Positions 1-12,545 of a stretch of DNA of 64,000 nucleotides are shown piece after piece. The stretch comes from Paragordius varius (Eukaryota > Nematomorpha), in assembly GCA_964247055.1 (NCBI GenBank), contig OZ176055.1:3844001-3908000 (forward strand), in the 5' to 3' direction. The notes below the pieces were generated by a model that saw only the letters and a program-made list of their open reading frames with translations, was not told the origin of the DNA and searched no databases. The first letter of the stretch is position 1. Each line of letters opens with the position of its first letter. The position numbers and the translations under genes are program-made.

Positions 1-135
1 CAACAACCAAACTATAATAGATACAATGCATCTTTTGATTTTTATTAACGCACACAAGAGTAATTTATTATTATAGGGTTTTTCAAGAATTATATCATTA
101 ATGAAATATATTTTTGAATTTATACATTATTTTAG

Positions 136-2515
136 ATTCAAACTTAAAATCTAAATTATCGAAGAATCACGGAGATTGGATTCAGGAAGTGGTTTTAGTA
201 GGAGGTTCTGTCAAAGTACCGCTTGTGTATGAGCGCATTAACCAATATTTTGAGAAAGCATGGCTACACTATAAGGATCTAGGTATTAATTGTATTATAT
301 TTAAAAAAAATTAAAAATACATTTATATGAATTTTTATAATAGAGAAACTAATAATGAATTTTATATGTTTCAATCAGAATTTCTCAATCATTCAAATCG
401 TAAATGTTTTAAAGTTATACAAAAGTTTTATTTTTTGTTAGCATATGATACATTTTAGAGCAGGGGTACTTAAACCGCGACCCTTGGGCCTCAAACGGCC
501 TTAAAAGTGTTTATTTATGGCTTTAAATTATTTAAATTATTTAACACACTCATTTAGATAATAATTATCTGCAAATTCAAGCAGGTATTAGATTTTTATC
601 AAATTATATGGTGCAAATTTTTGCGGCCCTTTCAAATGTTTTGCTAACATATCATAATTAGAAATTGTAAATATCGAAAACACAGGATATATAGCATATT
701 TATTTTATTATATTACTAGCGTAAATCTCGTGCTGCTACGCAGCACGAGAAAGTGCTTCGGACTTCTGGGGGGGGGGGGGGGGGTTTCGAAGTTTGGCTT
801 TGAATGGGTCTACCGGTTTTCCGGTACCACATCAAAAAGTTACATGAGGAATCAGTTTTTAGCGGGTAGATCCTTACCCAGCAGCTATCATCAAAAAAAC
901 GACTGACTTTAACAGGGAATACGTGGAATCCATATTGAATTTTTACGGTCTCATACCTAGGGTGAAAAATAGATTTAAAAAATTATTTTTGTGGACTTTG
1001 TTTTTTTTTGAAAAAATGGCATTTTACGGGGGGAGCGGGTAAAAAGAGGTCCTAAATCAAAAAAGTGAGACGACTATGTTCGGCGCGATCAAAGATAGGT
1101 AAACAAAAATCATATTTGAAATTGAATGGTCCTACACGTTCTCCAAAAAATTGACTTAACCCATTTTTCACACGGGGTAGGACCGAACTGGGGACCTAAT
1201 TCCAAACAGGGGGCGAAGCTATTGTCGGGGCATTCATTAATGATTAAATTTTTTCGATATTTGGATTTGATTGGGTTCACCGATTTTCCGGAGACAGATC
1301 ACAAAGTTACATGAGGAATCAGTTTTTAGCGGGTAGCTCCTTACCCAGCAGCTATCATCAAAGGAAGGCCTGACTAAAATTTTTGCCTTTTAACAGGGAA
1401 TACGTGGAATCCATATTGAAATTTTACGGTCTCATACCTAGGGCGAAAAATAGATTTAAAAAATTATTTTTGTGGACTTTTTTTTGAAAAAAATGGCATT
1501 TTACGGGGGGAGCGGGTAAAAAGAGGGCTTAAATTAAAAAAGTGACCCGACTATGTTCGGCGCAATCGAAAATAAGTAAATAAAAATCATATTTGAAATA
1601 GAATGGACCAACACGTTCTCCATAAAATTGTCTCAAAGACACGATTTTTGTGGACTTCTCTTTTCAAAAAAACCGTTTTTCACACGGGGTGGGCCCGAAC
1701 TGGGGGCCTATTTCAAAAAAGGGCGAAGCTATTGTCGGGGCATTCATTAATGATTATATTTTTTCGAAGTTTGGATTTGAATGGGTCTACCCGTTTTCCT
1801 GTACCAGATGACAAAGCCAGCATTTTCCTAAAAATATATAGATTAACAATGATTTACAATTGATCATAACGACCTTTTGTTAACACTAATTGACATAGCG
1901 TTCTTTGATTGTTTTGTAATGATGTGATTTAAGAATAGAGTCTTTTTAAAAAAATTATAAAATTTCGAAATCTCCTTTTAGTCCATTAATCAATCCTATA
2001 ATGGCTTCATAAAAAGGTATTAGCTCATCACCTCTGATTTCTACAAATCGAATCATATAAATGTTTATAAGTAATCACATACATATATTGTCGTTTATAT
2101 TATTGTACCAATTCAGATTCCCTTTTATAATGTAATTATATTTTAAAAATTAACATACGTTTACCCCATTATATATATTTAATTATATGTTCAAGATAAT
2201 AAAACACAACAAACCATTGAAAATGATTGGACCTATGAAGATTACAATAATAATGAGCATAATGAAGAAATAATGAATAATTCCAATACTCAACAAGCTC
2301 ATCCTTTGCACCAAACTCACATAAATTTACCGAAAGATCCTGAATTAGCGGTTTCAAAGGGCGTTTCTGTCATGGCTGGAATCTTGGGTGGGGCTTGGCC
2401 CTTGTCTGTTAGTGCGACAGAACCTTACCCTCGAAGGAACAAAAAACATCAAAATATTGACCATCTCCCTAAAATAAATAACAATATCAGAAGGTTAAAC
2501 TCGTCGGAACTGTAA
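136..2515 (+). CDS. HSPA13: HSPA13 (Stch)-like Hsp70-family ATPase, last two exons
   Basis: Two exons, 136-282 and 2196-2515, join in phase (donor CTAG/GTATTA, acceptor TTCAAG/AT). The first carries the Hsp70 nucleotide-binding motif VVLVGGSVKVP. The second continues with DPELAVSKGVSVMAGILGG and then AWPLSVSA, which matches the distinctive HSPA13 tail (GGSWPLQVSALE in human, from memory) and not other Hsp70s. HSPA13 is a microsomal ATPase-only Hsp70 lacking the substrate domain, so a stop soon after this motif is expected. Between the two motifs lies an unusual acidic, Asn/Gln-rich insert of about 40 residues, and the C-terminal tail is longer than usual. The 1.9-kb intron holds a Helitron. 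Upstream exons lie outside the window. The stop is TAA. Confidence 0.8.
716..1842 (-). mobile_element. Non-autonomous Helitron, copy 1 (1127 bp)
   Basis: On the minus strand it begins TCTATATATTTTTAGG at 1842 and ends in CTAG at 716. Seven bases before the CTAG is a hairpin with a 10-bp stem (CTCGTGCTGC) and a GTA loop. The flanking host bases are A and T, as Helitrons require, with no target duplication. No Rep/helicase ORF is present. The interior holds a tandem repeat of about 470-500 bp, a little over two units (around 790-1740; the phrase beginning tacatgaggaatcag recurs at 841 and 1308). A run of 17 G at 768-784 lies just inside the 3' end. It sits in the HSPA13 intron. Confidence 0.85.
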
Positions 2516-3863
2516 CACTCTGGAACATACTAGGCGATATTTATATAACAGAAAACACATAATTTATTGACTGATTAAGGTTCTATGTTGTAGATAAATG
2601 ATTGCAATGCAATTAATCGAATTACGGTGCATATATTAGCGAATAAATTATTATATATATAACATAAAATGAGTTTTGACTATGGTGGTTTTTAAGATTG
2701 AGTTTACTTTTTTGTTTAAAAATAACCAACCATTTTTGAAATTTATATTTTAGGCATAGGGATTTTAATAGGAAATTATATATAAATAAACATGTTAATA
2801 TATCCCCATAGTTTTTATCGAAGCTGTAGGCAGTTTAAAACTGAAAAATTAAATGTTAGATTAATCATTTTACCTCGGGTAATCTTCAACACATATCATA
2901 ATATTTGTCATAAAAATTAATGATTAATATTTTACCTATTATTTTTATTGTATCGTAAAAGAATTACTAAATGAAGATTTTCAAGGATTTTTAAATATTA
3001 TAATTCAAAAAAAGCGGTTACTGGACAAAATTATGATATAATACAAATTAAACTCTATTTCCCACTTTAACAAACATTTACAATAAAAGTGTTTTAAATA
3101 TAGCTTTTTAGGTTATAAAAACAAAAAACGTGATATTTGGACTTTACAAAAGCAATATTTTATCAAATCTAAAACGGAAATAACCATTAAAATCTATATG
3201 ATAATAGCCTCTCAAAAGATCGTACATTGACATCAAAGGTATATTAGAAAATATAATGAAATTATTATTTTTTGGCTAATGACTTAGCTGATGATATTTA
3301 TTAAAGCATATGTTAATTGTTTTTTTAATAAAATAAAGGCTATGTTAATTGTTTTTTTAATAAAATAAAGGCTAAGAAAATATTTTTTATGCAATTTTTA
3401 AATGGATATAGGAAAAAATATAAAGCTAAGTATTGCTTGCTATTCGTTAAGGATTATTGTTAAAATAAGTTTGCGAAAGCATTAAATTACGGAATATTAA
3501 TGTAAATTTGTTTTTATTCCTATAAAAATTTAAATACCTTTTGAATATAACCATTATAAATGTATAATTTTAATCTTTTATCATATTATAATTAAATAAA
3601 TTCAATTATCAGTAAAATTATTCTTTCGTCACCACACTATTGGTTAAGCAATTTATAAAATCAAAATAATACAGCATTTCTTTTAATTAAAATGTTATTA
3701 TTTATAAAGTTATGTTTAAAATTATTTTGGAAAATAAAAATTAAATTTTTAGGATAAATTTTAAACAATATCAAAATATTTATTTATTAGCATAAAAATC
3801 AATGTTCAATCGTCTTTAGTATCATCAGCATACAACTTTAAATGGTGAATGTACTCTATCATT
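2516..3863. other. Intergenic AT-rich DNA between convergent HSPA13 and METAP1D
   Basis: No exon or RNA gene is seen. It contains a perfect 32-bp tandem duplication (3309-3340 and 3341-3372). Confidence 0.6.
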
Positions 3864-6800
3864 CTAATCTGTAAGTATTTGAGCGCCCGTATCTGTTATA
3901 AGAATAGTTCGTTCAAATTTTGCTAGGCGAGATGTGTCTTTGGTTGAAAAAGTAACCATATTTGGCCATCTTTTAAGTTTAGGAGAACCTTCAACAATTA
4001 AGGGCTCTGGAATAAAAATGAAATTTTTAAAAGTACATTTTTAAAAAAATATATTTTTTTTTCTTTATAACAAAAAGCGTAATAGTTAAATACAGATGTG
4101 AAAAGGCCTAAATACAGTATGCATTTTTGTGGTGTGCTTATTTCACACTATAGGGGGGAAATTTGCAACACGAGTGTATGGAAAAAATAAAGGAAATAAT
4201 TGTCAACATTTTGTTGTTTTTTCCATACACTACTGAGTTGCGAATTGCCCTACCACAGTGTAAGATAAGCAAACATTAAAATTCACACTGTAAATGACAG
4301 GATTCCTTAAAAGAGTATATATTATATTTCTTTCGCGCATTTATCAATCAAAAATGTTAATTTTTCCGATGATGGCAAAAAATCTAAGGTGATAACACTG
4401 TTGTAATTAATGTCATATGATATCAGTCGTATGGAATTAAACGAAAAATCATGAAGTGGCAATTAAGAAAAAGGTTGCACATATTTGACACATGTCAGAA
4501 TCGCTTCGTCGAAAATTTTAATATCACCATATATTACTATGTAATAGGTTATAAAAAATAGCTGTTTTTAAATTCCCAACATTCATAATAATTTTCCCAC
4601 GCACTGTAACAACGACATCTCAATTAACACTAATGTCAAAAATAAAAAAGTAATATCAAACTTATGATTGCCTAACTTCAATGAACAAATTAAAAAGGCT
4701 TAATCTACTTAAATATTTTGCATATAATTAGAATACAGTTCATTTAAAAAAGTACCATGCTTCATAATGTGTCCATATCATATATTTTATAATTATAATA
4801 AACAAATTATATGATTTGCATATCACTTTACTCATTTTATAATTGATATATTGACACCAAGTAACTTTATTAAATGTTTTTTAACAGATTTATTTGGTAT
4901 GCCACAAACTTAGATGGCCGACTGTATATTGTATGAGGGAAAATTTAAACCAACCAATATATTAAAATTAAATATACTTACCGATTGTAAAGACCATACC
5001 GGGTTCCATAATTCCTTCCATATGAGTACCTAAATGCATAAATACATACATAAAATTATAAGTTTATTTGGATCTTTTCAATAAAAAATTTAAACATCCA
5101 TTTTTTAAGTTAATCCATTGTAAAAAACAAAAATGGTTAAAATTACAAAAAACATATACTAAGAAATTGTATAAAAACACCTTAATTTGCTTCATGAATC
5201 TATTGGTATATCTATGAATCACTGTATACCTTAGAATTAATTTAATTATTTTTCAATATTATAAGAATTTTTAAAGCTTATTTTAAAATTAAAATACGAA
5301 TGATTTAAAAATGTTTATGCACAAATTTAAATTAAATTTAACATTAATAAAAATTTGTAAAAAATTAATGGTTCAAAATTTTGCTAATTTCAAACAAAGA
5401 GTTACCACTTGAATGAAAAAAAGGTAAAGTTTAAGAACGTTTATATATGGATAATGTTACCTAAATTATCAACTTTAATTAATACCAAAAAAAACAAATG
5501 AGACTTTGATTGTAGTCTATCTAATTTTAACAATTATAAAATTTAAGTTTAAAGCTCATTATAAATTAATAAAAAAATTTACGAATCAACTATTTATTTA
5601 TTCGTTTGTATAATATATTTTTTAATTTTTGCATTCATATTTCAAATAATTATAAAAAAAGTTATAATATACCATCATAATAGATTTCAGGAGCTTGGTA
5701 TAATTGCCTACCAATACCATGACCTGAAAACTGAGGAATGACTGAGAATGGCGTTCCCCGTAAAACACTCCTAAAAATTAATATCGAAATTTTTTAACAT
5801 ATATTTTTTGATATATAATCAATTATGCAATAAATAATTCGGAACCGTAAATTTCTAAACATTTACCATGAAAATACATCATTATTAAAGAATAAACTAA
5901 CTAATTATAACTAATAAATATGAAACATGAGATTAAAGTTTTAAGATCACCAACATACCATAAAAAATGTTATGTTAAATAAATTTTTAACCTTACGATT
6001 TTGTTGATTGCATTAAAATTTTGTCCAGGTTTACAATGTTCAATGATGGCATATGTACAATTTTGAGCAGTTTCCGACAAAGCTTTGACGTTTTTATCGC
6101 AATCACCAATTAAAAAGGTATCCGAAATATCAATATGAAATCCTTGGTAAAAAATCTACACATAAATTGCGAATAAAATATTAAGAAACTATGGACATAA
6201 AATATAAATGTTGTTAAGCTTGTAGTCGGTTATCGACCATTAGCGATTTTGTAGGAAAACCTCCTCCATTCGGTTCTGTCGTGAGCTTTTTGAGATAGTT
6301 TTTGCAGTGACAATTTGGAAAGTGATAAGATTTCGTCGTCTACCCAGCGAATACGTCTGCGTCCTCTTCCTCTCTTACCATTTACTTTTCCTAACATAAT
6401 ACCCTTTTCCAAAGAATTGCCCCGAATAATGTGTCCAAAGTAACCGAATTTTTGTTTTATTATTTTACCCCGAAGCGTTGTTTGTGCGTTAATTTTATTT
6501 ACAATGTCGATATTCTTTATTTTGTCCTTCCATGTTATACCAAGTATTTTTCTCCAGCAAAACATTTCAAACGCGTTTATTCTTTTTTCGTCTTTACTTT
6601 TGATAGTCCAGCTTTCACATCCGTATAACATGATAGGAAAGATTAATGCATTTACTAGTCGGATTTTTGTTTTAAGGGTTATGTCATGAGATTTCCATAA
6701 CTTGTAGTGCGAGGCTAGAGCGCATTTGGCGATAGCTATGCGTCTTCTTATTTCTTGGGAACTGGAGCTTAAGTTGTTGATAATGCTTCCAAGGTATGTG

Positions 6801-7173
6801 TATTCATTGACTACTTGAATTGTTTCGCCATTAATCCGAAGCGAGTCATAGGAATGAGGGGAGTTGATATGTAAAATTTTAATTTTGTTGGGGTTTAATG
6901 TAAGATTGTATTTTTTGCACACATTTATAAAAGTTCGGAGACTGTTTTCGAGGTTTGTTTGTGAATTTGCTAAGATAACCGTGTCGTCTGCGTAGTGGAG
7001 AGTCGTCAGATTGTGACCCTACATAAAAAATAGAGGCCAAACTTGCTTTTCAAAAAGAGCTGTTGGAGTATAAATAATATATCAATGGATGTTTATGGGA
7101 AAGAAATATTGCAAAAATTAGTATTTCATAGATTCCTATTAAAGGAAATGCTTAATTTATTATCTTTCGCTCA

Positions 7174-7204
<31 letters not shown>

Positions 7205-9741
7205 CGACATCTACTCGAATAGTTTGCTTAAATTTCATTATAAAAAAGAATTATAAGCTTATATTAATTTTGAGTGCCGGAAATTTACTATGAATTTCCT
7301 TAAAGCATGATTAGAAGGTAATATCATTAGAAATACAATTTGTAAAAATCTGAATAGGGGTATAAAGATTGTTTTTGGAACAAATATTGGTTAAAATTAA
7401 TTGCTATGCGCAGAGCTCATGGCTACCCTTATCCATACACTTTTCCTATTTATAACACTAGCAACAAATTTTGACTTGTTTAAGTGCCAATTTTTTGATA
7501 GAAATTTATATCAACCTAAAGGTGGGAAAAAGATAAGTTCAAATAGATTTAAAAGTTTACAGCTGTTTAAATGAACTATCAAAAGTACGTACACAATTAG
7601 TATATCTGAAAAAAAATTGGTCTTCCACCTTAGAAATTTTTATTATCAGGGTTCATCGAAAATTTTTGGCCCCGATTTGACATTAAACTCATATTTTCCA
7701 AAATTAAAAGTTATAGATATATAGCCATGTATTATATATCAATTGAAAGAGGACAAAAGGCTAAAATTTTTGAATGGTAATTAGTCAATTAAATAAATCT
7801 GGACTAAATATTTGGGTTTATATGGTCAATTTCAACCATTAAAAAGGTCAAAAATTTTCACCGACAAACTGATTTAAAAATCATATAAATTATTTTAATT
7901 TAAGTATTAGGCTTACAATAATAAATAATCTATATATTTATAAAAATGGAAAATGCTGGCTTTGTGTTACGAAAAACCGGTATTCCCTTTCAAATCCAAA
8001 TATCGAAAAAATATAATCATTAATGAATGCCCCGACAATAGCTTCGCCCTTTTTTGAATTAGGCCCCCAGATCGGGCCCACCCTGCGTGAAAAAAGGGTT
8101 TTTTTGAAAAGAAAAGTCCGCAAAAATCGTGTCTTTGAGACAATTTTTTGAAGAACGTGTTGGACCATTCAATTTCAAATATGATTTTTGTTTACTTATT
8201 TTCGATTGCGCCGAACATAGTCGTTTCGCTTTTTCAATTTAAGCCCTCTTTTACCCTCTCCCCCCGTAATATGCCATTTTTTTCAAAAAAAAAATCTACA
8301 AAAATAATTTTTTGAATCTATTTTACCCAAGTAAACAATATATTACCAATGCACCGTTTTAAAATTCCTAAGATGATAACTATTAAAAAATGTTTAGTAA
8401 TCCACATATGTGGATCATTTTATTGTCCCTTTTTTCAAATAGCCCGCCCTAGAAGGCCGAAGGACTTCCTCGGGCTGTGTAGAAGCACGAGATTTACACT
8501 AGTTTTAGATATCTTTGAGAAAGCGGTTTGCTTTTTTAATAAAAATCATTATTTACAAAATTATTTTATCTATGGATTGCATCGCTGTAAATTTATTACA
8601 TAATGGTTGTCGATTTCTAGTTTTTAGGATTTTAAAATTCGTACTGAAATACCTAATATTGAATAGACAGTAATTTTTAAAAATTAAAAAACTAAAAATG
8701 GCTGTTTTGAATGACATAAAAGCAATAAATAAATGTTTTAATCAAAAAAAATCTTTTATTATGTTTTTAAGACAATCATTGCCATATACAAAATTTGAGC
8801 TATTTTCATACACTAGTTTTAAAAATATATTAATTAAGAAAAAAGTTCTCACTTCGCGCGCTTGTTGCTTCCTATGTCCAATAATAAATATCGATGTAAA
8901 ACATATTAGTATGCATTTTATAGACTTTTCATTCTCTTTCGAATGATATATTACGAATGGGGATTTGTTGTGTATATCAAGGAAAAACATTATTCAATAA
9001 ATTTTTAATAAAGAGGGCCCATAATCATAAAAATCAAATTTTACAAAAATGCAATTAGAATTTTAATTTCAGTAATGATAGTAAATATGAGAATTGCAAA
9101 CTTCAGTGGCAGAAAAATTTGTCTAGTGTAATATTTCTAAAATTTTTACCTTAATGTAGTATTGATTTAACCGTTTCATAATATTAATATAAAATAAAAA
9201 CTATTTTAATTGACAAATGAATAATTAGAAAATAAATTTTACAAAGTTTAATAAAATCATACAGCGAAATCCAAGGTAAAAATATCACCATCATATAAAG
9301 TTTCCTCTCCGGGTATGCCGTGTGTAACATTGTTTATAGATGTAAAGGATGATCTACAATAGCATCTATAATCCAACAAAGATGGATATGCAAAATTTTG
9401 GATAATTTTTTGAAAAAGCTGATAATCTATATTATTTGTGGTCATTCCAATCTACTAAAATTTAAATTTCATATGAATACTGCTATTTTATTATGCATAT
9501 AATTCATTATTTTGTTAGCCAATTTTCCAGCAGATTTAATTGTTTCCAAATCATAGGGTTTGTATTTTATGTCAATAGGTAAATCCATGTTTTCAACCTT
9601 TTCAAGGTTAATTTTTCCAAGATAATTTGGAGTTGGTATAGTTATTGGTGTTTTATAAATCATTCTTCTGAACTCGGGAGCATTTTTAGGCTCATAAACT
9701 GGGTACTTTTCGGAAAAAAAGCGTCGGCAAGCTTTGTTCAT
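3864..9741 (-). CDS. METAP1D: Methionine aminopeptidase type 1D, mitochondrial (complete, 6 exons, 300 aa)
   Basis: Removes initiator Met from nascent proteins, probably in mitochondria. Exons (minus order): 9741-9481, 9451-9263, 6155-5992, 5770-5673, 5029-4982, 4006-3864; phases agree and the sum is 903 nt. All five metal ligands of the pita-bread fold are present: D148, D159, H222 (in SGHGIG), E254 (in TIEP) and E285, plus catalytic H131 in THGIP. GMTTNNID and AYPSLLDYR match family motifs. PEIY after GHGIG and the ending ILITDTGAQIL resemble animal MAP1D more than cytosolic MetAP1, and the zinc-finger N-terminus of MetAP1 is absent. The basic start MNKACRRFF fits a targeting peptide. Oddities: FEHT is FERT (R286) and intron 1 is 29 nt. 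Intron 2 (3.1 kb) holds a LINE piece and a Helitron. Confidence 0.92.
4113..4292. mobile_element. MITE, family C (180 bp, long TIRs)
   Basis: About 70-bp imperfect terminal inverted repeats: the left end TACAGTATGCATTTTTGTGG mirrors the right end read as TACAGTGTGAATTTTAATG. Both run inward to ACACGAGTGTATGG / CTCAGTAGTGTATGG. Related copies are at 18286-18506 and at 25744-27646. The TACAGT ends suggest Tc1/mariner mobilisation at TA. It lies in METAP1D intron 5. Confidence 0.7.
6215..7018 (-). mobile_element. 5'-truncated LINE, C-terminal half of a reverse transcriptase
   Basis: Minus-strand reading starts at the RT catalytic motif HYADDTVILA (YADD at 6983-6994). It continues in one open frame of 230 codons from 6922 through YTYLGSIIN and LYGCESWT, then GHIIRG and RGRGRRRIRW, to a stop at 6230. 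This order is that of RTE/Jockey-type non-LTR elements. The endonuclease and the front half of the RT are missing. It lies in METAP1D intron 2 in the same orientation as the gene. Decayed relatives lie at 28312-28540 and 30655-31000. Confidence 0.85.
7176..7204. repeat. (TA)n microsatellite
   Basis: About 15 uninterrupted TA units in METAP1D intron 2. Confidence 0.9.
7929..8502 (+). mobile_element. Non-autonomous Helitron, copy 2 (574 bp)
   Basis: Starts TCTATATATTTATAAAAATG after A, ends ...ATTTACACTAG before T. The subterminal hairpin is still visible (CTCGGGCTG ... AGAAGCACGAG). The interior is about 0.5 kb of family sequence without tandem expansion. Same family as copies at 716, 25781 and 54471. 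Confidence 0.85.
9452..9480 (-). other. Ultra-short intron 1 of METAP1D (29 nt)
   Basis: Begins GTATTC and ends TTTTAGTAG on the minus strand. Removing it joins KIA to IGMTTNNID, matching the family alignment without a gap; left in, the upstream reading frame meets a stop. Confidence 0.75.
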
Positions 9742-12545
9742 AAAATTTACTCAATGATATAATCTGCTGATTATAAAACACATTTGATAAAAGTTTATTT
9801 AACGTGGCTAATAGGAAATAAATATAATTAAACTTGAAAATAATTGCTTATTTTCCAAAATCTGATATAATATTTTTTAAATTATAGTACTATATATCCT
9901 TTTAATAATGAGAAAAGTATATTTTGAGATCTTAGAACTTTTCGTAAGAAAATATATTAGTTTAGATATATAGCCTGAAATATAATTGTTAAACATTATA
10001 TAAAATGAAACATAAAAAATATTTTTTGCATTTTTGTAACCACTACAGCTCAAAATTTGGTTAGTTTTTCATTTTTCAACACTTTATTTTAACACTTGGA
10101 TACAACACATTCTTTTCAGTCCTTCGATTACAATTGGGGTAGTTGGGTAACCCAGGCTTGTTAAATATTATATATTTCAAAAGATTTGGAAATATTTTAA
10201 TCCACGGTAATTTGACTTATATAACATTAAAAAACCGAAATTTAATATATTCATAAATACTTGATATTACTTATTCATGGGCAAAACCCAAAGGTAAAAT
10301 TTTAGCCGACATGGCATGTGAGCACATGCTAAATATAAAAATAATGTAAGTTATACTTTTTCTACTTATATTAATGTTAATTCTAATTTTAATAATAAAT
10401 CAAATAACGGCGTCGAATTCGTTTGATGTGAAATCTTTTTTTCTCTAGATATTTTGGCTTATTTATATAATTTTTAACAAGATACAAGAATTAATTAAAG
10501 TTGATCCGTTTTTTCTGTAGTTTTTTAAAAATATCATTTTTAGGTGGTTTATCTTAAATCCATTTTATTCAAATACATTTTAAAGGGAACAATATTATGC
10601 AATTTTAAAATTTTTGGTCTTTTTGATGCACGAATCAGTATTTTTAAAAACAATTATATTTAAAACATTGTTGTCTCCATTTTTTTAAGATTTTTATGGT
10701 TAATACAAGAGAAAAATTACATAATGGTAGATTTAAATAACATTCCATGATATTTGGGGTTATTTTTTTCTTAGAATTCGAAATTAATTATATTGAAATT
10801 AGTTAAGGCATTAAACCAAACTTAACATTAAGTTTTTTAGCCTTTTGAGCGCATTATACAATTTTTTGTAAACCAATCCTTATCTCAAATTTTTCACTGC
10901 CATTTTTTTTAAATTTTTAGAATGACTTATACTATGGGTATATTGATATAAAGTAATAATTGACTATAAAATGCCTTTTGGCTACATTTTCCTGAAAATA
11001 ATATATTTTTTTCATATCAGCTGTTCTCTTTAATAGTTTGATGCTTTCCCATAGGCCCTTGAAGTATTAAAAATGTATAAGCTTTTTTTAATATGAGGTA
11101 CAAAACACCTCTTAACTTCGTTTACAAAAAATTAAAGGATAGTTAGTGTTATGTATTTATCTATTTCAAATTTTTATTCATTTATTATTTTTTACTGAAT
11201 ATATCTCAGAAACAGCCGACTGAAAAAATCAGTTTTAGACTTTATTCTACACATATTCAACGCTAACTTTTTAAAAGTGGAGCTGGCGAATACGTAAGTT
11301 TAAGCTTATTTATTATTTTTTAGATGTGACCATTAAAGTATATTTGTGCCCCTCAAATTGCGCGATATATGCTAGATTTTAACATTAAAATAAATTTTAT
11401 TGACACTGCAGAGAAGATTTCCATCATATCAGGATTTTAATTTGATATTATTAGCATTAGGTAAATTATTCATAGTGCAATCCATGTAAAACGTCAATTT
11501 GAAGAACAACCAATCTTTGTTAAGGTAATTAAAAATCTTGAGCAGTATTGAATTGGATAAAAAAGGTGTTTGTGTTTTTCATAATATCTTAAAGGGGTAT
11601 ATCGCTTTTATTATGTTTAACAATAGCATAGATGCGCTTTAACAAATCTTTTGCAAAGTACACATTTTATTATAGTAATTTAGTGGTGTCATATCTAGCA
11701 ATAAAAGACCCTTTAGAGTTTTTTAATAAAACAGGCCCATTTTATCCGAATCAAAACGTTTGATTTAAAGCCCCCATCTAAAATTTAAATTCATTACGAA
11801 TATATTGCTATATAAATATATTTTATAATATATGTTTGCAAATTTAAAAACCTATTTAGGCAAAAAATTATACATTGTGCAATGCTGCTATTATCAAAAG
11901 AGTGGAATAATTCGTATAACTCAAAACTTAGAGCACCGTGAGAATCTTGATATATTATATAAATACGTTTTTACATATATAAAATAATAATCTACAAACT
12001 TATGTTAAAATGCTAAATTTACGATTTAACCACCAAAACTATACAAAATATCGATTTATAATTTCATTATATCTATGGCCTTCAGATATATTACAAAAAC
12101 CATATATATATTCTTAAAACGCATATGAAGGATCCGAATATCTCCTTTAACTATCATTAAATTCTACAAAAGAAAAGTTATGGCTATATAAGCGTAAACA
12201 TATATGTTGCTTTGGCGTAACCAATCAAGAATTTTATGACGTAAAACAAAAAATCGATGATCCTATTTACACATTTTATATACATTGGATGAATTTTATG
12301 ATTTTATCATAAAAATATACAATGTGGTCTTTTAAGGTTTTTTTGTTTCGTATAAACCACAAGGTTGGTCATCAAACATATAAATAAAAAATTTGTATCA
12401 TTAAAGGGATTGTCACGACTTTTTTTCGATAATGCCATTATTTCTGTTTAATTTTGTATAAAAATATGATTCTAATTATTGTGATCAATCATCATGAAAA
12501 CAAAAGCGAATATTACGAAATCGTATAATCATGCTATGATAAACT
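9742..12545. other. Intergenic region between divergent METAP1D and RUNDC3-like gene
   Basis: AT-rich. Apart from the MITE-B remnant at 10089 I see no exon, RNA gene or clear promoter element. Confidence 0.55.
10089..10545 (+). mobile_element. MITE, family B remnant (piggyBac-like), right end lost
   Basis: Left end TTAACACTTGGATACAACAC followed by TTACAATTGGGGTAG is shared with copies at 31904 and 38778. Interior similarity (acttgatatt, ggcttatttatataatttt, tttttaaaaatat) runs to about 10545. The complementary right terminus is not found. Confidence 0.65.

Noticed and set aside
1126-1863. Short ORFs within Helitron copies (MVLHVLQKIDLTHF and similar)
   Set aside because: They recur in each copy only because the DNA repeats; no Rep, helicase or other domain, and frames differ between copies.
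8349-8990. Small ORFs on both strands in METAP1D intron 2
   Set aside because: AT-rich chance frames with no family resemblance; the first overlaps a Helitron.
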